64,000 nt of DNA from Psoroptes ovis (taxonomy: Eukaryota; Arthropoda; Arachnida; Sarcoptiformes; Psoroptidae), in NCBI GenBank assembly GCA_002943765.1, contig PQWQ01000017.1, positions 558,001 through 622,000 on the forward strand, in the 5' to 3' direction. Both the position numbers and the translations under genes were made by a program. The notes below the pieces were generated by a model that worked only from the letters and a program-made list of their open reading frames with translations, was not told where the DNA came from and searched no databases. Shown in pieces: positions 37,800-50,567 of the stretch. Numbering within the stretch: position 1 is the first letter of the stretch; each line of letters begins with the position of its first letter.

Positions 37800-40203
37800 T
37801 GGCTAGTAATGATAATGGATGGACGGATGATGAGCATTTTTATTTGAGATTCGACTCAAGATATCTGCCATAATTGCTCTGATTTCAACGATATTTGATG
37901 ATTATGATGGCCATGATTTGAGTCTGGTATTTGAATTTTTAAAACATTTTTTTAATCGATAAATCAATGATCAAATTCTTCGAATTCGATATTATTATTG
38001 ATGTTCCATGAGTTATTGATTTGAGTTTTGATCAATTGTCATTATTACTATTATTATTATTCATCATTTCCATGATTATTTCAAGCTTAAATTAATTTGA
38101 TTTCAATTCATTAATAATTTATTCATTCATTTATGGTCCATTTATATTTGAATTCAGATGATTTAAAAAATTGAAAATTTACAAAATTAATTTGTGTTAA
38201 TGGGAAAAAAAAATTAAAATAAATAATACTGGTGCTCCTTCGAATATATGGTAAAGGTATGATACATTGGACACTGGTGAAGATAATGATGATACTGAAA
38301 ATTGAAGATAATGATGATAATTTTACAGCCTCTTTTTAATGATTATTATGATGATAACCTCAATCATATAGATGATGGTCATAAACACACATGAAACAGT
38401 CTTCACACGCACACACACACAACCACTTGTTGAATATATATATGAGATTTGAAATTGAATAATTTTCTTGGTCATTTTCCATTTTCTCCATCATCGTTCG
38501 TAAATTTTAAATTGAAAAACCAGTATGAAACCGATCAGTACGGGTTTGCATTCAGTGTGTTTGTGATACCAGTGTGTGTGTTTGGTTATGTACACACACA
38601 GTTGATTATCACTCGATATCATTGACATCATTGACATTGACCGAAAAACTAGAAATTTTTCGATGGTAAATTTTACGGGCTTTTCAATGGCCATTTTGGA
38701 TGACCATTGAGCAAGATGATCGGATGATAGTCGGACGACATTTGTGTATTTTAAGCTCAAAATTTATGCTCAAAGATCAAATCATCAAAGATGGTAAAAT
38801 TTGAAAATTTTCAAATTCAAGTTTGAATTTTTGAAAATTTCTCCTCATCCAATCATATGCGTGTTTGTTTGTGGTTAAATATATCTTCAAGTTTCTATGA
38901 TTTCTATATGATCATATACCATTCCGTAAATATGCGCGAAAAATCTAGGATAATACTGATGCTAATATCAATGATAATGATAATAATATTACTTTTAATG
39001 ATGATATTCCATTTACCATCATCATCATCATACAGGCATTCAGCCATCCAAGAAGTGATTTCTTTCCACCATCTATGATCATCATTATTATCATTATCAA
39101 GTCGACAACATCGAAAATTTTAAGTCGAAGACTTGTTTCTTTGAAAAAAAAATTAGGCCAAAGGTTTGCTGGTATTTGGAGGTTTGTTTTTATGGAAATT
39201 AATAAATGAATTGAAATGAAAAATTTTCTTTGAATCTCTGAATTTGAAGATTTATTGAATTGGTGAAATTCATTCAGCATCGAGCAGCAGATTCGGCGAT
39301 AATTTGATTCGAAAATAATTCTACCACGCTCGGTGGGATAATAATCGTTGATATTAGTTGATTCTTAACCATTTAAAAACTCTATTCATTGAAATGACGA
39401 GGAATTTTTTCACTTTTGTCATTGGTTAATTCTGGCTGTCGATCTAGGCTGCCAACAATGATCGCATTTACATTTTGTGATTTCCATTTCCAAGGAATCT
39501 TAAATGCGGTGACAAAAAATAAAAGCTTTTTGTGAATAATTTTTTTTAATGATTATTTTTAGCACATTTTGTAAGCTGTTATTTCGATTGTCGTATGTAC
39601 GATTAGCTGCAATTGTAGCCATTATCAATGATTATTATTTGATTGATTGCCAATATTCTTATATTCATTTCATAGCTCTTTTTTTCCGAATTCTTTCAAG
39701 ACAAAGATAAGTGTTTGCTTGCCGAGAATCTAAGAATTAACAATTAAGAAAATTTAATTCAGCAAAAAAAAATTCAACTAATCGTTTGTTTTTCACCATA
39801 ATGGTTAAAAGCATTGAATTCCTTTTTATTCTTATTCTTGATCGCAACAAATGTCTTAATTTTTGATGTCAACGATGAAGAATCATTTAAGCGAATTTAC
39901 GAATGGTTCGAGTAGCGTTTGCTCAACGCTGAAGATGTGATCATCATCATGTTACCATCATCATCATTATCATCATTGATGATGAAGAATAATTTTTCAA
40001 CAAAGACTTAATTGCGATGACTCCTTGGCTGACGATTTTAAATGAATGAATGACATTGTTCAATGTTCATATCAAACAACTTTGTGAAAACTTTTAGAAA
40101 GGTTTGAAAGGGCTTGAAAAAAGGGTTTGTACCTTTAGAAAATAAGGTTTAAAAGAGTTTGTATCCGTCGAAAAGGTTTCGAATTACCTCAAAAACAAAT
40201 AAT

Positions 40204-40359
40204 TTAACCCTTAAAACTCGAGCGGTGAGCATAGCTCACCATAAGATGTAATGCAGCAACTCGATAGGCGCCTCTCAGTCACCATTTTAACATGAGTGTG
40301 AAAAATTGTCGAGCTGCTGGCTTGCTTGCGCTGTAAATGCCTCGAGTTCTAAGGGTTAA
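40204..40359. mobile_element. TTAA-flanked piggyBac-like MITE
   Basis: A 148-bp element (40208-40355) lies between two TTAA tetranucleotides. The ends are CCCTTAAAACTCGAG and, read inward from the right, CCCTTAGAACTCGAG (one mismatch in 15). A subterminal hairpin GGTGAGC-ATA-GCTCACC occupies 40224-40240. Read on the minus strand it shares AGCCAGCAGCTCGA with the element at 28005, and both have a subterminal hairpin followed by CCATAA. The two are therefore copies of one non-autonomous family. Confidence 0.85.
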
Positions 40360-41085
40360 AACAAATCAGTGTTTATGGCAATTTTACCATTGAAGGGAAG
40401 GAATATTCAAGTGTATAAGGCACAACATTACCTTATAGCATCGAACAACAACAACAACCGTGCCAGATGCTACACAATTTGACACAAATTTTTAATTTGT
40501 TTTTATTTAATCTAGTTTAAATTAAATGAAAAACAAAAATTTCTTCAAAGTGTTCTGTATTAGCATCTTGCCATTCATTCAATTGCTATTTGCTGCTGGT
40601 ATATGAGCATTGCTTTTGCTCTTCATTTCTCCAGGTTGTTGTAGCTGTTGTTCAAGATTGAAATATTCATTCATTTACCAGGTCTTCAAATGAGTGTTTA
40701 AAAACCGAATAACCGGTATACTAATTGACCAAGATGAAGGTGAATGAAGATGAAAAAAAGTTGAATTTACCAAATGTATCCGGCATCCTCAGTGAATATT
40801 CAACGAAATATGTCCGGTATCACTCAACATCCACTTCTAAAGGACGATCTTCATTCATTTTCGAAGCACATTTGATGCACATTACCTCCTGAGCCTTAGG
40901 GCTTCTGAGCCTGGTAAAGCACCAGGGTCTCAAAGAAGGCCTACGGAAAACTCGGAAATTTATTGAAAGGCGGAAATTCGTCCATCAAATGCAGATACAT
41001 TGTTTGTTGATACTTTATTTGTTCATTCAAACAAATGGAAAAATATTTTTCCCCAAACACCAAGGAAATTTCATTTATTTTTTTC

Positions 41086-41176
41086 TCGGATTGTCTAAAA
41101 AGTTTTTGATGATTTTCAATAGACTTTCAATCAGCATTTGTATTGATATGATAGTCAAGAACTTTTCGGACAACAT
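41086..41176. mobile_element. Mariner-like foldback MITE (degenerate copy)
   Basis: The left arm GATTGTCTAAAAAGTTTTTG and the right arm CAAGAACTTTTCGGACAAC are near-reverse-complements about 90 bp apart. They match the TTGTCYRAAAAGTT core of the other small foldback elements in this window. Flanking TA duplications are not clear. Confidence 0.55.
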
Positions 41177-41542
41177 GAAGAATATATTTCCTTGCATTCA
41201 TTCATTCAATTCATTTGATCAATATTGATGATTATGAATGTGTATGTGTTTGAATAATACAAACAAATACATTTGATTCAATTCAATTCATATTGTGTTT
41301 ACACACGCACACATTTCAAGCATATTTTTCCTTTTTAAAAATACAAATTGTTAACGTTTTTACACTTTAATTTATCAGACCAACAGTTTTTCCTGTAAAT
41401 TTTACCACTCAACAAACAGCAACAACAACAACAACAACAAAACAAACTCATATAAACATACACAGACAATTACGAGGCTATATAATACTTTGGTAGGATG
41501 CTTTTTTACACAAACAGACTGTATATGTTACAGGCATACAAA

Positions 41543-41627
41543 TATTGGGTTGTCCAATAAGTTCTTGCCGATCTTTCAATGATTTTCTACAATGATAACC
41601 GGCAAAAACTTATGGGACAACCTAATA
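41543..41627. mobile_element. Mariner-like foldback MITE with TA target duplication
   Basis: An 81-bp element (41545-41625) is flanked by TA on both sides. It begins TTGGGTTGTCC and, from the right, TTAGGTTGTCC. The arms continue as long inverted repeats (AATAAGTTCTTGCCG against CATAAGTTTTTGCCG). TA duplication and TTAGG ends fit Tc1/mariner-type transposition. It is non-coding and almost identical to the element at 58868. Confidence 0.85.
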
Positions 41628-41728
41628 CATTGCGATGAAAATACCATTACAATCGAGCATAAAAAATGAACGAAAACCATTCGGTAGAAAAAATAGTGCA
41701 CACGATCATATATAAAATATTTGATTAA

Positions 41729-41760
41729 TCTCTCTCTCTCTCTCTTTCTCTCTCTTTCTT
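41729..41760. repeat. (CT)n microsatellite
   Basis: CT dinucleotides interrupted by a few extra T bases. Confidence 0.85.
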
Positions 41761-43834
41761 CGATGTATATATGCACCGAGTCGATTACATAGAATAGAGG
41801 ATAGAGTAATACACATCGAAACATTCATTGAATCAATGAATCAATGAAGATTTATTAAGAGAAAAAATGATGAAGAAGATGAATGAATTGAAGAGAGAAT
41901 GATGGTAAGATGGTAAGTAATATAGCAGCGACACAATATTTGTGTTTTATGTTCAAATATATATGTGTGTGTTTTGACTGAGCAAAATACTGTTGGTGTG
42001 TATGTGTGTGTGTTTACAACACAAACTAAAACAGTTAAACGAATTCGATTGCTGATGATCACTAAACCATAATATAAATAAATAAATAAACAGACAGACA
42101 AATTTCAATTCAAATAATCAAGTCAAATTTGTCGTCGTTCTTCACCGTCTTCGATGTTGAATTGAATTGATTGAAAAGTGGTTACAACAAACGATAATAA
42201 CAGCCACAAACAGCAACGATAACAGCCACAAATAGCAATCAAATGATAACAGCATCAACAACGATTCAAACCATTAAGCAACGAATGATTTGCCTCTTCA
42301 AGCAACGAAAGATTAATTTCATTTTTGTGTATTAAAAATTCAATTCAATATTTGAATTCGTGTTTAATACCACTACAGAACACATATTGATTTGTTTTGT
42401 TGATATTTTTTCTGGTGTTTCGATGTGTTTCTGTTCTTCAAACAGACAAACACACAACAAATAATTTCAATTTTTAAATCATTTTCAATCAAATTATTAA
42501 ATCAAATCAGCCATCAACAAAACAATCAATTGATTTATATGACAAATCCAATCAAATTATGATTTAATCTAATGTGATCTGATTTGAACCACTACTACCT
42601 TCGATTCGATTGTTTGATTGTGTTTAGCTTAAAAAAAATAAATCAAAATCAATTGTGTTTATTTCAATTTCCATTGTTTGATCATTGTTTAATCATTGAA
42701 TTTGATAATCATCAATTCTAATCGATTTTGATTTATTTCAAATTCATTTACTTTCGTTTACAATTACATCAATATCTTTGGACATCTGTAAACAAATAGA
42801 CGACGTATTAGTCTACCTTTCTACCACGTTTACATTAATTCTGAATCTTTAAGTAAATCGTGTATTGTTATTGTCAAACTGAATTCAAATTCAATTCGAT
42901 TCATTATTTATTTGGAATCCATTATCATTAATCAAAATTCAATTGTAATTTCAAATTTTATGATTATCATTTCTTCTAAAAGCTTTTTTTGGGCGTAATT
43001 TTTGATTTCGATTTCAATTTCTAAAGCAATTCTTTGCTATGAATTCAATGTTCAATGATTTTATTATGATTTCATGTGTGATGATGTAGATTTCAACAAG
43101 AATTGAATTGATTAATAAATTCAACCAAAAATAAATTAAATCAACGATTGATACACGATACAAATGTGAATTAAGAATGATTTGAATTAAATGATTTATG
43201 AATGAATGAAGCTGAATAATTAAAATTGAATAATCATCAATTTTTCTTCCCTAATAATCATTATTATCAATCGTATTGAATGAACAAATCATATGATTCA
43301 ATAATCGATAATTTTGATTGATTTGACAAATCAATTTAATCAATTGAATTAAATATTGAAAATTGAAACGCCTCCGATTATTGTTATTGTTTGTGGCAAT
43401 TAAAACAAATTATTTTGAAAAGAAATTATCATAATTCGATCATAAATATCGCCAATCATATAAACAAAAATAAACTCAAAATAAAATTAATGATTGAATC
43501 ATAAAGAGCAAATCGCAACAATCAAATGAATTAATTGAATCATTGATTAATCAATTAATCATTGAAAAAGACAGTGAAACGCATTTATCAAATCAAATTT
43601 TGATTATCATTTATGTGATTACGACGAATTTTCGATGTTGATTTTGATACGATTTAATATCGTTTAAATCATATTTGAATCTCTGTAAATCAATCGGAAT
43701 CAATTAATTGAAATCAATTTACAAACAGCAAATTGCGTAATTTGTGATTAAATCAATTAATCAATTAATTGTTAATTAATTTTCGATTAATTAATCATCG
43801 ATTTTCAATTAATCAATCTAATAAAATTGAAAAT

Positions 43835-46800
43835 ATGGTACACAATATGGCCGATTCAAAAACATCTGGTTTTTCAAAAGTTGTCGCTAAGCATTCGTTA
43901 CGTGCTAAAGAACGGGTAAGTATCAAATCGAATTGATTGATTGATTTATTATCTTGAATAAACGTTATAGCTGACCATGGTCGCCGAGTTTCGACTCCCG
44001 AAGTTTCAATCCTTGCATTTTTTTTTTCTGAATTCCACGTGTTTTCCCTCGAAACTTCGTAGATTGTTCGGCTTTATGCCCGTATTTTCGTCTCCCCGAA
44101 TTCAATGCGATTCTCTTGCATGATCTCTAATAGTTTATGCATTCTTATTTCTTCAGATAATTCTGCATTCTTATTTTCTGCAAGCGTTTGCGGATTTTCG
44201 TTGTTTGTTCTCTTTAGAACACATTGATTTTCAAGCATTCTTTGAACGAATGCCAAATTCTTCTAATGAAGATAATGCGACATTCTTTAAGAATATTTAA
44301 AGAATCTTATTCTTATCAAATGGATGTTTTTGCTTGATTTCAAAGTATTTCAAAATATTCAAAGTATTTTTTAAAAATGATATTTTTATCCCATATCACA
44401 ACACTATGAGCCAACCCTTTGCCTTATGATGTAGCGCCATGATCATCTAAGTCATTTAAATCCTAGATTTTTCAGAAATGTCGCAGATTTTGCCGAAGAT
44501 ATTTCGTCGTAGATTATTATTCCATGCCTTAAGTACATTTCGCTCGTGAATTTCTAAGCATTTATCTTGTTTAATCATTTATCATTCGTAGACGTTTTTG
44601 TTCAAAGTCATTGTTCGTTCATTTTTTCGTAATGATCTGATAATGTCATTCCATATCATTACGTTTGTTTGTTTGTCTGGTTGTTTAAAGGGTTAAAAGA
44701 GTGAGAAAATTCTGAAAATAACGACTGTCGTGTATAACGTGTTGAACTTTACTGGTAATAATAGTCAAAGTCTAAATTTGTCATAAATTGTCCTTCACCA
44801 TCACCTTCAACGAATGCAAAATGATTTTTTCACGAATAATTTAGAATCATTTCGTTTCGATTCGATTTGTTTTCACCTGTTTCATATTCATTACTGTTAC
44901 TGCTGATTAATTAAATCAAATAAAACTAAATGAATTTAAATTTAAATTTAATCGATTAATTGTTCGATTGTTTCGCCCTTTTGTTTTTCGCATAGTCTTT
45001 GAATTCAATTTTCACTTTGAATTCAACGAATTCGTTCAATGAATTGAAATGAATTCGTGATGAATAATAATTGTGACAGGTAATCATTATGATGATCATT
45101 AATTGATTATTCATTCATTCATTAGTCGCCTTTCATTTGATGATTTCACACAAATTGGTTTGAAATTTTTGAAAGAAAATTCAAAGACATGATTTCTGCT
45201 TGATGATGACATTGATTTCTATATGATTGATGCATATGAATGAATATGAATATTATGACAGTTTTCAACAAAATATTACATGGAAAATATGATCCATTTT
45301 AAGCCCATTTTTCAGCCAAGGTGTTCGTTGTCATTGTTTATACGTTTGTTTCAAGGTACACACCTGTTCATTGTTGATTAATTGTTAATTCATTTTCGTA
45401 GTTTTGAATGATATTTCAAGCTTCTTCGATAATGATTATGTATAGTTTCATATGTTTTTATAATTCAATTATTTACCTCATTGATCATATGCATTTGATT
45501 AAATTGTAATTTAGTAAATTGTTAGTTTGTCATTGGTTCACAATGCACATCATGATCATATGATGTTGGCAAACATCTTGATTTGTTTCGTTTTTTTCCA
45601 TTTCCATCATTTTCCCTCAAAATTTAATATAATTGATTAGGTAACATGAGTAATCCATGATCATCAATAATGATGAGCCTGTTTGGCACTTTTCTTGTCC
45701 CAAATAACTATCACTCATCGAATATTGATCATCAAATCATGTCCAATAGAACAGTAGCGACCAATGAATTTGCCGCAATTTCACCGCTCAATAAATTGTA
45801 TTTGATTCAATCTAATCAAGGTACAGGCCTTTGCCCCTGTTGATCTATTAAACCTTTTGTAAAGCTGTTAATTTAAGCGATTATATTCTCCCAAACAATT
45901 CATTACCATTGATTGTAACAGATGATTATGATGATTATAACAAGCGATGATGATGGTTATGAAAATAAAAATCAATTAATTTTACCACAAATTATGGTGA
46001 GGATGAAATGATGATTGAGGATGTTTACAACAATATTACAACAGCATTTTTTTTTTTGATTATAATGATAATCGAATGGTGATGTTGTTTTCAAATCAAT
46101 TTTTATTACCATATGATCATATATGGTTGATTGAATAATAATAATAATGAAAATAATTATTTGTTTTATCATCGTTGCATCCTCTTCTTCATTTGTTCAA
46201 TCATTTTTCAAAACATATTTATTTATCCATAAATATTCATACATTCATATAAATGTATGTGTGACTATTTCGTTGTTGCCAAATATAGAAGTCATTTAAG
46301 AGATTTAAGATTAATTTTTTAAAGCCAAGAAAACGAAATTCAATTTCTTTTGGAATAACGAATAGCCAAAATCAAATATATAGTCAAAAACAAAGCAGAT
46401 ATCCCGTAGATAATTCATAGATGTCCATAGAAAGAATTAATTCCGAAGAAATTCAAAAAAAAAAAAAAATTCCAAAATAAATCAACGTAATCATCAATGA
46501 ATTCTATTTACGATGTTCTAACGATGATGATGATGATGACCTTAGTGGTAGTAATGAATAATGATGATGATAAATGCATGCATTTAGACAGACACTAATA
46601 CAATTATGGACATGTCTTGATGATTTTGGCAAATGAAATTTGATTTGCTTAGACCCAATTTTGGAAAACGAAGTCTTCAGACAAACAAACAAACGAAAAC
46701 CTTGCGATTATCCTGAACAATGGCTCCAATGTATGGAAATTATGAATTGAATTGAATGTGTTTCCATGAATTTTCCTTGAAAATTTATGATCATTTGATG

Positions 46801-49800
46801 ACTTTTGACCATTTAAAGTGTTTTGAATTCGTCGAAGGAATGATTCATTCATTTTTATGATTTCGTAGTTCTTTTGAATATCTTCTTTAGATTTTTCCTC
46901 GTTAATGTCCATCAAAAGACTTTAAAAATTTGTCTTCAGACAAATTCAATGCATTAATCAACGAATGAATGAATGAATTCATTTTTCATCCATTCATTTT
47001 TAATGACATTTTTGACATTTGACATTATTTCATATGGAATTATGATGAAGATGATGATGAATGCTAACGATCAATTGAATGGATTTATGGACATCCTCCA
47101 TGATAATCTTCGATAATCCTTGTTTGTCTCTTTCGTTGTCTTTGTATGTGTTCATATGTGCCTGTATGTTTAGAAATTTTCAAGTGCTCAAGCTGCACAA
47201 GAAGCGCACACACGCTTCCGTGATGATAATTTCGAATGTCTGTCCACGTCGTACAGTGATTGTCAACCATCTAGTTTAAGAATGATTGTCCGGTGATCGT
47301 GATGGTCAATCCCTTAATGGTCAAAGTGTTCATTGTCAAAATAGAGATTTGAGAACCAATCGTTTGATGATCACAAGTGTTATTGTCTTGATGCCAAGTA
47401 TTTTCTCAAATGCAACCATGATAATGTGACCATCATTATCATTGATAATGATGATGATTTTGATGATATTTTTACACTTTTATTTCGATTTTGATGTTGA
47501 TGATTTATTTATCCATTTTTATTATTTTGATGATAATCGAAGCCAATGGCTTACCACCACTTGGCTTCTATTTCTCTATTTATTATTATTTTATGATGAT
47601 CATCATCTTAAGATTCAAAAAAATGAATTAAATTTAGATCATGATCTCAAGAGGTAGAGACCACACATTATCAATGAATGAAATCATTGATTTGAATTGA
47701 ATTGAAACAAAAACATCGTAGAAATTTCGATAAGAATTGACAGAAATATATTCGAATTGATTTGAATTGATTATCATCATCAATCGTTGATGGAATAAAT
47801 AATTTAAATAAATAAACATTTGAGAAATTATCTCCGATATTACATAATCAATGGATGTGAATATTTAATAATTTTCGACTCGTTGTTCTACTAAGCTAAA
47901 GCCGAGAAATTCAGGCCATCAACAGGTGTTTATCACTGAAAGTTGGTCGATGTAACAAATGAAGGATCTGAATGTTGCTGTTAAGGATATTCGAAGGTTC
48001 AAAGTCTAAATGTTGAGCATCATTTCATTCAATCAATTTCTTCATCTTAATATCTTTAAGATGTTCGACTAACCATCATCATCATCATTAGCAACAGATA
48101 TCAACTTGGAAACTTGTTTATCGCGAATCCTTATTTATTTCTCTTTTTCACATCTTTCGCTGATGAAGAATTAATGGTAAATCTTCAAGATTATACATTC
48201 GGTTTCAGCCTTTGAAATATGGTGCATCTTAATGTGTATTAATAAATCATCTGTTTCTTGATGAAAAAAGAATTAAATCAAAACATATTTTCTTCGAATA
48301 ATCTTCAAGGAAACGGAATTTAGACTTGATGACCTTTTAGACTCGAGGCTTAACCCTTTGCGTACGACTAGTTTTTCGGCACGAAAAGTGTTGGCGACTG
48401 AGAATGATTTCGCCCACAAAGGGTTAAATTATTGAACGATTTAATCGGTTCGATGTCTATTTTTGATTCGATGATAATTTGTAATTCGGGCATAATTTAG
48501 CCATAATTTTGAATCGATTTTCGAATTTTTGAATTTCAAATTTGATTCCATTGATTTAATTATCTTCCAAATATTAATAATAATAACGATTTTAATGATG
48601 ATCATAATTAGATTCACTGTTATGTTGTTATTATCGTTAATATATGATTATTATTATGATTTAATTTGAATTCATAATCATTAAATTACACAACACTTTT
48701 CGGGGAAAATAGCCGTAAGGTTACTACCTTATTTTTCCCCATGTATTTCAGTGAACATTTGCACATCAGATGTATTCGAGATTAATTATGTCATGTCGAT
48801 ATCATTATCATCAGCTGTCCATATTCGAGCTGCTGTTGTTGTCCAAATGTATAATTTTGTCCATAATTTGTTGCATAATTTATGTGCTGTAATTTAGTTT
48901 TGTTTCACCCAATTTATTACTTGGGATAATTTTTTCACCTAATTATATGCTTACCAATTGAATATTATTTAATTATTTGTACTGATTTAATTTTAATCTA
49001 ATTTTTCTCATTTTCTACCATAGTTTCTACAAAATTTTGGCAAAAAAGATCGTACCACTGATGAATTGTTTGAAATATATCAACAAAATTTTCATAAACA
49101 ACAAGCAAATGCTACACGATTGTTGAAAGAGTTGAAAAATTATTCACAATGTGCACGTGAAATGCAAACAGCATCTAAGTCATTACTGGATTGTATGGCT
49201 GAATTATATGAACAAGAATGGCCTGGTTATGAATCGATTAATGATCGTATAAAATCGATTGAAATGTTATGGGGTGATTTATGTCATAAATTAAATGATC
49301 AATGTACAATACCGTTGAGTACATATCTCAGTCAATTTTCTGAAATTCGTGTAAGTTTTTAATTCATTATTCATTATGAATGGATGGATGAATGAATGAT
49401 GATCGTGATAAATCATGAATATTTTGATTAATATTTATTCATTTTTGTTTCATCATCATCAGAATAAAATCGATAAACGTGGCCGTAAATTATTGGATTA
49501 TGATGCATCAAGACATAATTATGAAACAATACAATCGGCTTCGAAAAAACGTGATGATATGAAATTAACAAAAGCAAAAGAACAATTAGATGAATCAAGA
49601 CGATTATATGAAGTATTAAATAAAGAATTACATGAAGAACTGCCAGCATTATATGATAGCCGTATACCATTCTATATAAATATGTTTCAAACATTATTCA
49701 ATTCGGAAACACAATTTCATCAAGAATACTCAAAAGTTGATAATAAATTTGCTGAAATGATTGAACAATTAGCGATTGAAGCGGCAAAAGGTACCTATCA

Positions 49801-50567
49801 AACAGATGCTGGCCAATATTTGAGCCAAATTCAACATTCACATCAATTATCGCAACAATCACAGCCACAACAACAACCGCAACAACATCAACAATCAATA
49901 ACTAAATCAATGAATGATACGGCAATAAATGATAATAATATTACATTGACAACAACAAAACAATTGAAAGATGATTTAAATATTGCTGTTGGTGACACGC
50001 ATGAAATGTTGAAAAATACTGAACATTTAAATGATGTTAATGAAGATATTCAACAGCATCAACAGCAACCACCGCAGCAACAGAATGGTAGCATCATCAC
50101 TAACAATAATACCAGTAATCAATCGAATGGTAATATGAATGATGATATTCAAGTAAGTTCTTTGTGGAATATTCGTGGGATTTTTAATTCAAATTCCCAT
50201 CATTTACGAACAGAATCATAAAAACGAGAATAAAAAAGAAGAATTGTATGAAATTCCTATCGGTGCAACCACCACTGATTTACCGCCTGGTGTTTTATAT
50301 AAGGTAAGGTGTTTTATGGATTCTGGATTGATTGATCTTAATGATGTTTGCTTTATTTTGTTGGAATTCACAACAATCGAATAGGTAAAAGCAACATATA
50401 AATATGCAGCCGAAGATAATGATGAATTGACATTTGAAAGTGGTGAAATAATACATGTAATACAATATGAAGATCCTGAAGAACAAGAAGAAGGTTGGCT
50501 AATGGGTATTCGTGAATTGACTGGTGAAAAAGGACTGTTTCCGGCTAATTTTACGAGACCAATTTAA
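43835..50567 (+). CDS. Amph: Amphiphysin / BIN1 (N-BAR and SH3 domain protein)
   Basis: Membrane-curving protein. In arthropods it organises T-tubules and postsynaptic membrane rather than endocytosis. Five exons: 43835-43915, 49024-49350, 49463-50152, 50214-50303 and 50385-50567. All junctions are phase 0 and the product is 456 residues. Introns are 5108, 112, 61 and 81 bp. Exon 1 encodes the amphipathic N-BAR helix (SKVVAKHSLRAKER). BAR landmarks are QNFHKQQANATRLLKELKNY, ELYEQEWPGYESI, RGRKLLDYDASRHNYE and HEELPALYDSRIPFYINMFQ. A Gln/Asn-rich linker follows, then the motif LPPGVLYKVKATYKYAAEDN that opens the SH3 domain, closing with EGWLMGI and GLFPANFTRPI. No clathrin or AP2-binding motif was seen in the linker. 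A second in-frame ATG lies at 43847. Confidence 0.96.
48350..48427. mobile_element. Short TTAA-flanked piggyBac-like MITE
   Basis: A 70-bp element (48354-48423) lies between TTAA tetranucleotides with ends CCCTTTGCGTACGAC and, from the right, CCCTTTGTGGGCGAA. A subterminal hairpin GGCGA...TCGCC recalls the layout of the elements at 28005 and 40208, but the sequence is only loosely related. Confidence 0.65.
48702..48740. repeat. Foldback hairpin
   Basis: GGGGAAAAT...ATTTTTCCCC outer arms and AAGGT...ACCTT inner arms form a nested 39-bp inverted repeat inside amphiphysin intron 1. It may be a transposon end remnant or a structured intronic RNA. Confidence 0.5.

Larger units (their letters stand above)
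37800..43834. other. 6-kb gene-free interval upstream of amphiphysin
   Basis: Between the Nup155 stop and the amphiphysin ATG. It contains three or four miniature transposons (40204, 41086 and 41543), CT and CA microsatellites, and ATG/ATC runs. The last 1.3 kb is strikingly rich in short AATTGA/ATCAAT words. Open frames are short and of simple composition. I see no supported exon, although untranslated first exons of amphiphysin could be here. Confidence 0.55.
43916..49023 (+). other. Amphiphysin intron 1 (5.1 kb)
   Basis: The donor GTAAGT follows AAAGAACGG at 43915; the acceptor CTACCATAG precedes 49024. It carries a TTAA-flanked MITE at 48350, a perfect-arm foldback at 48702, and a patch at 43975-44280 with less simple sequence and an inverted CGAAGTTTC/GAAACTTCG pair. 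No internal exon was identified. Confidence 0.75.

Noticed and set aside
38491..39280. Minus-strand frames downstream of Nup155
   Set aside because: They are short and hydrophobic by base composition. No family and no splice-consistent extension was found.
47079..47279. Facing open frames on both strands in amphiphysin intron 1
   Set aside because: Short, no splice partners, no recognisable motif; probably chance.
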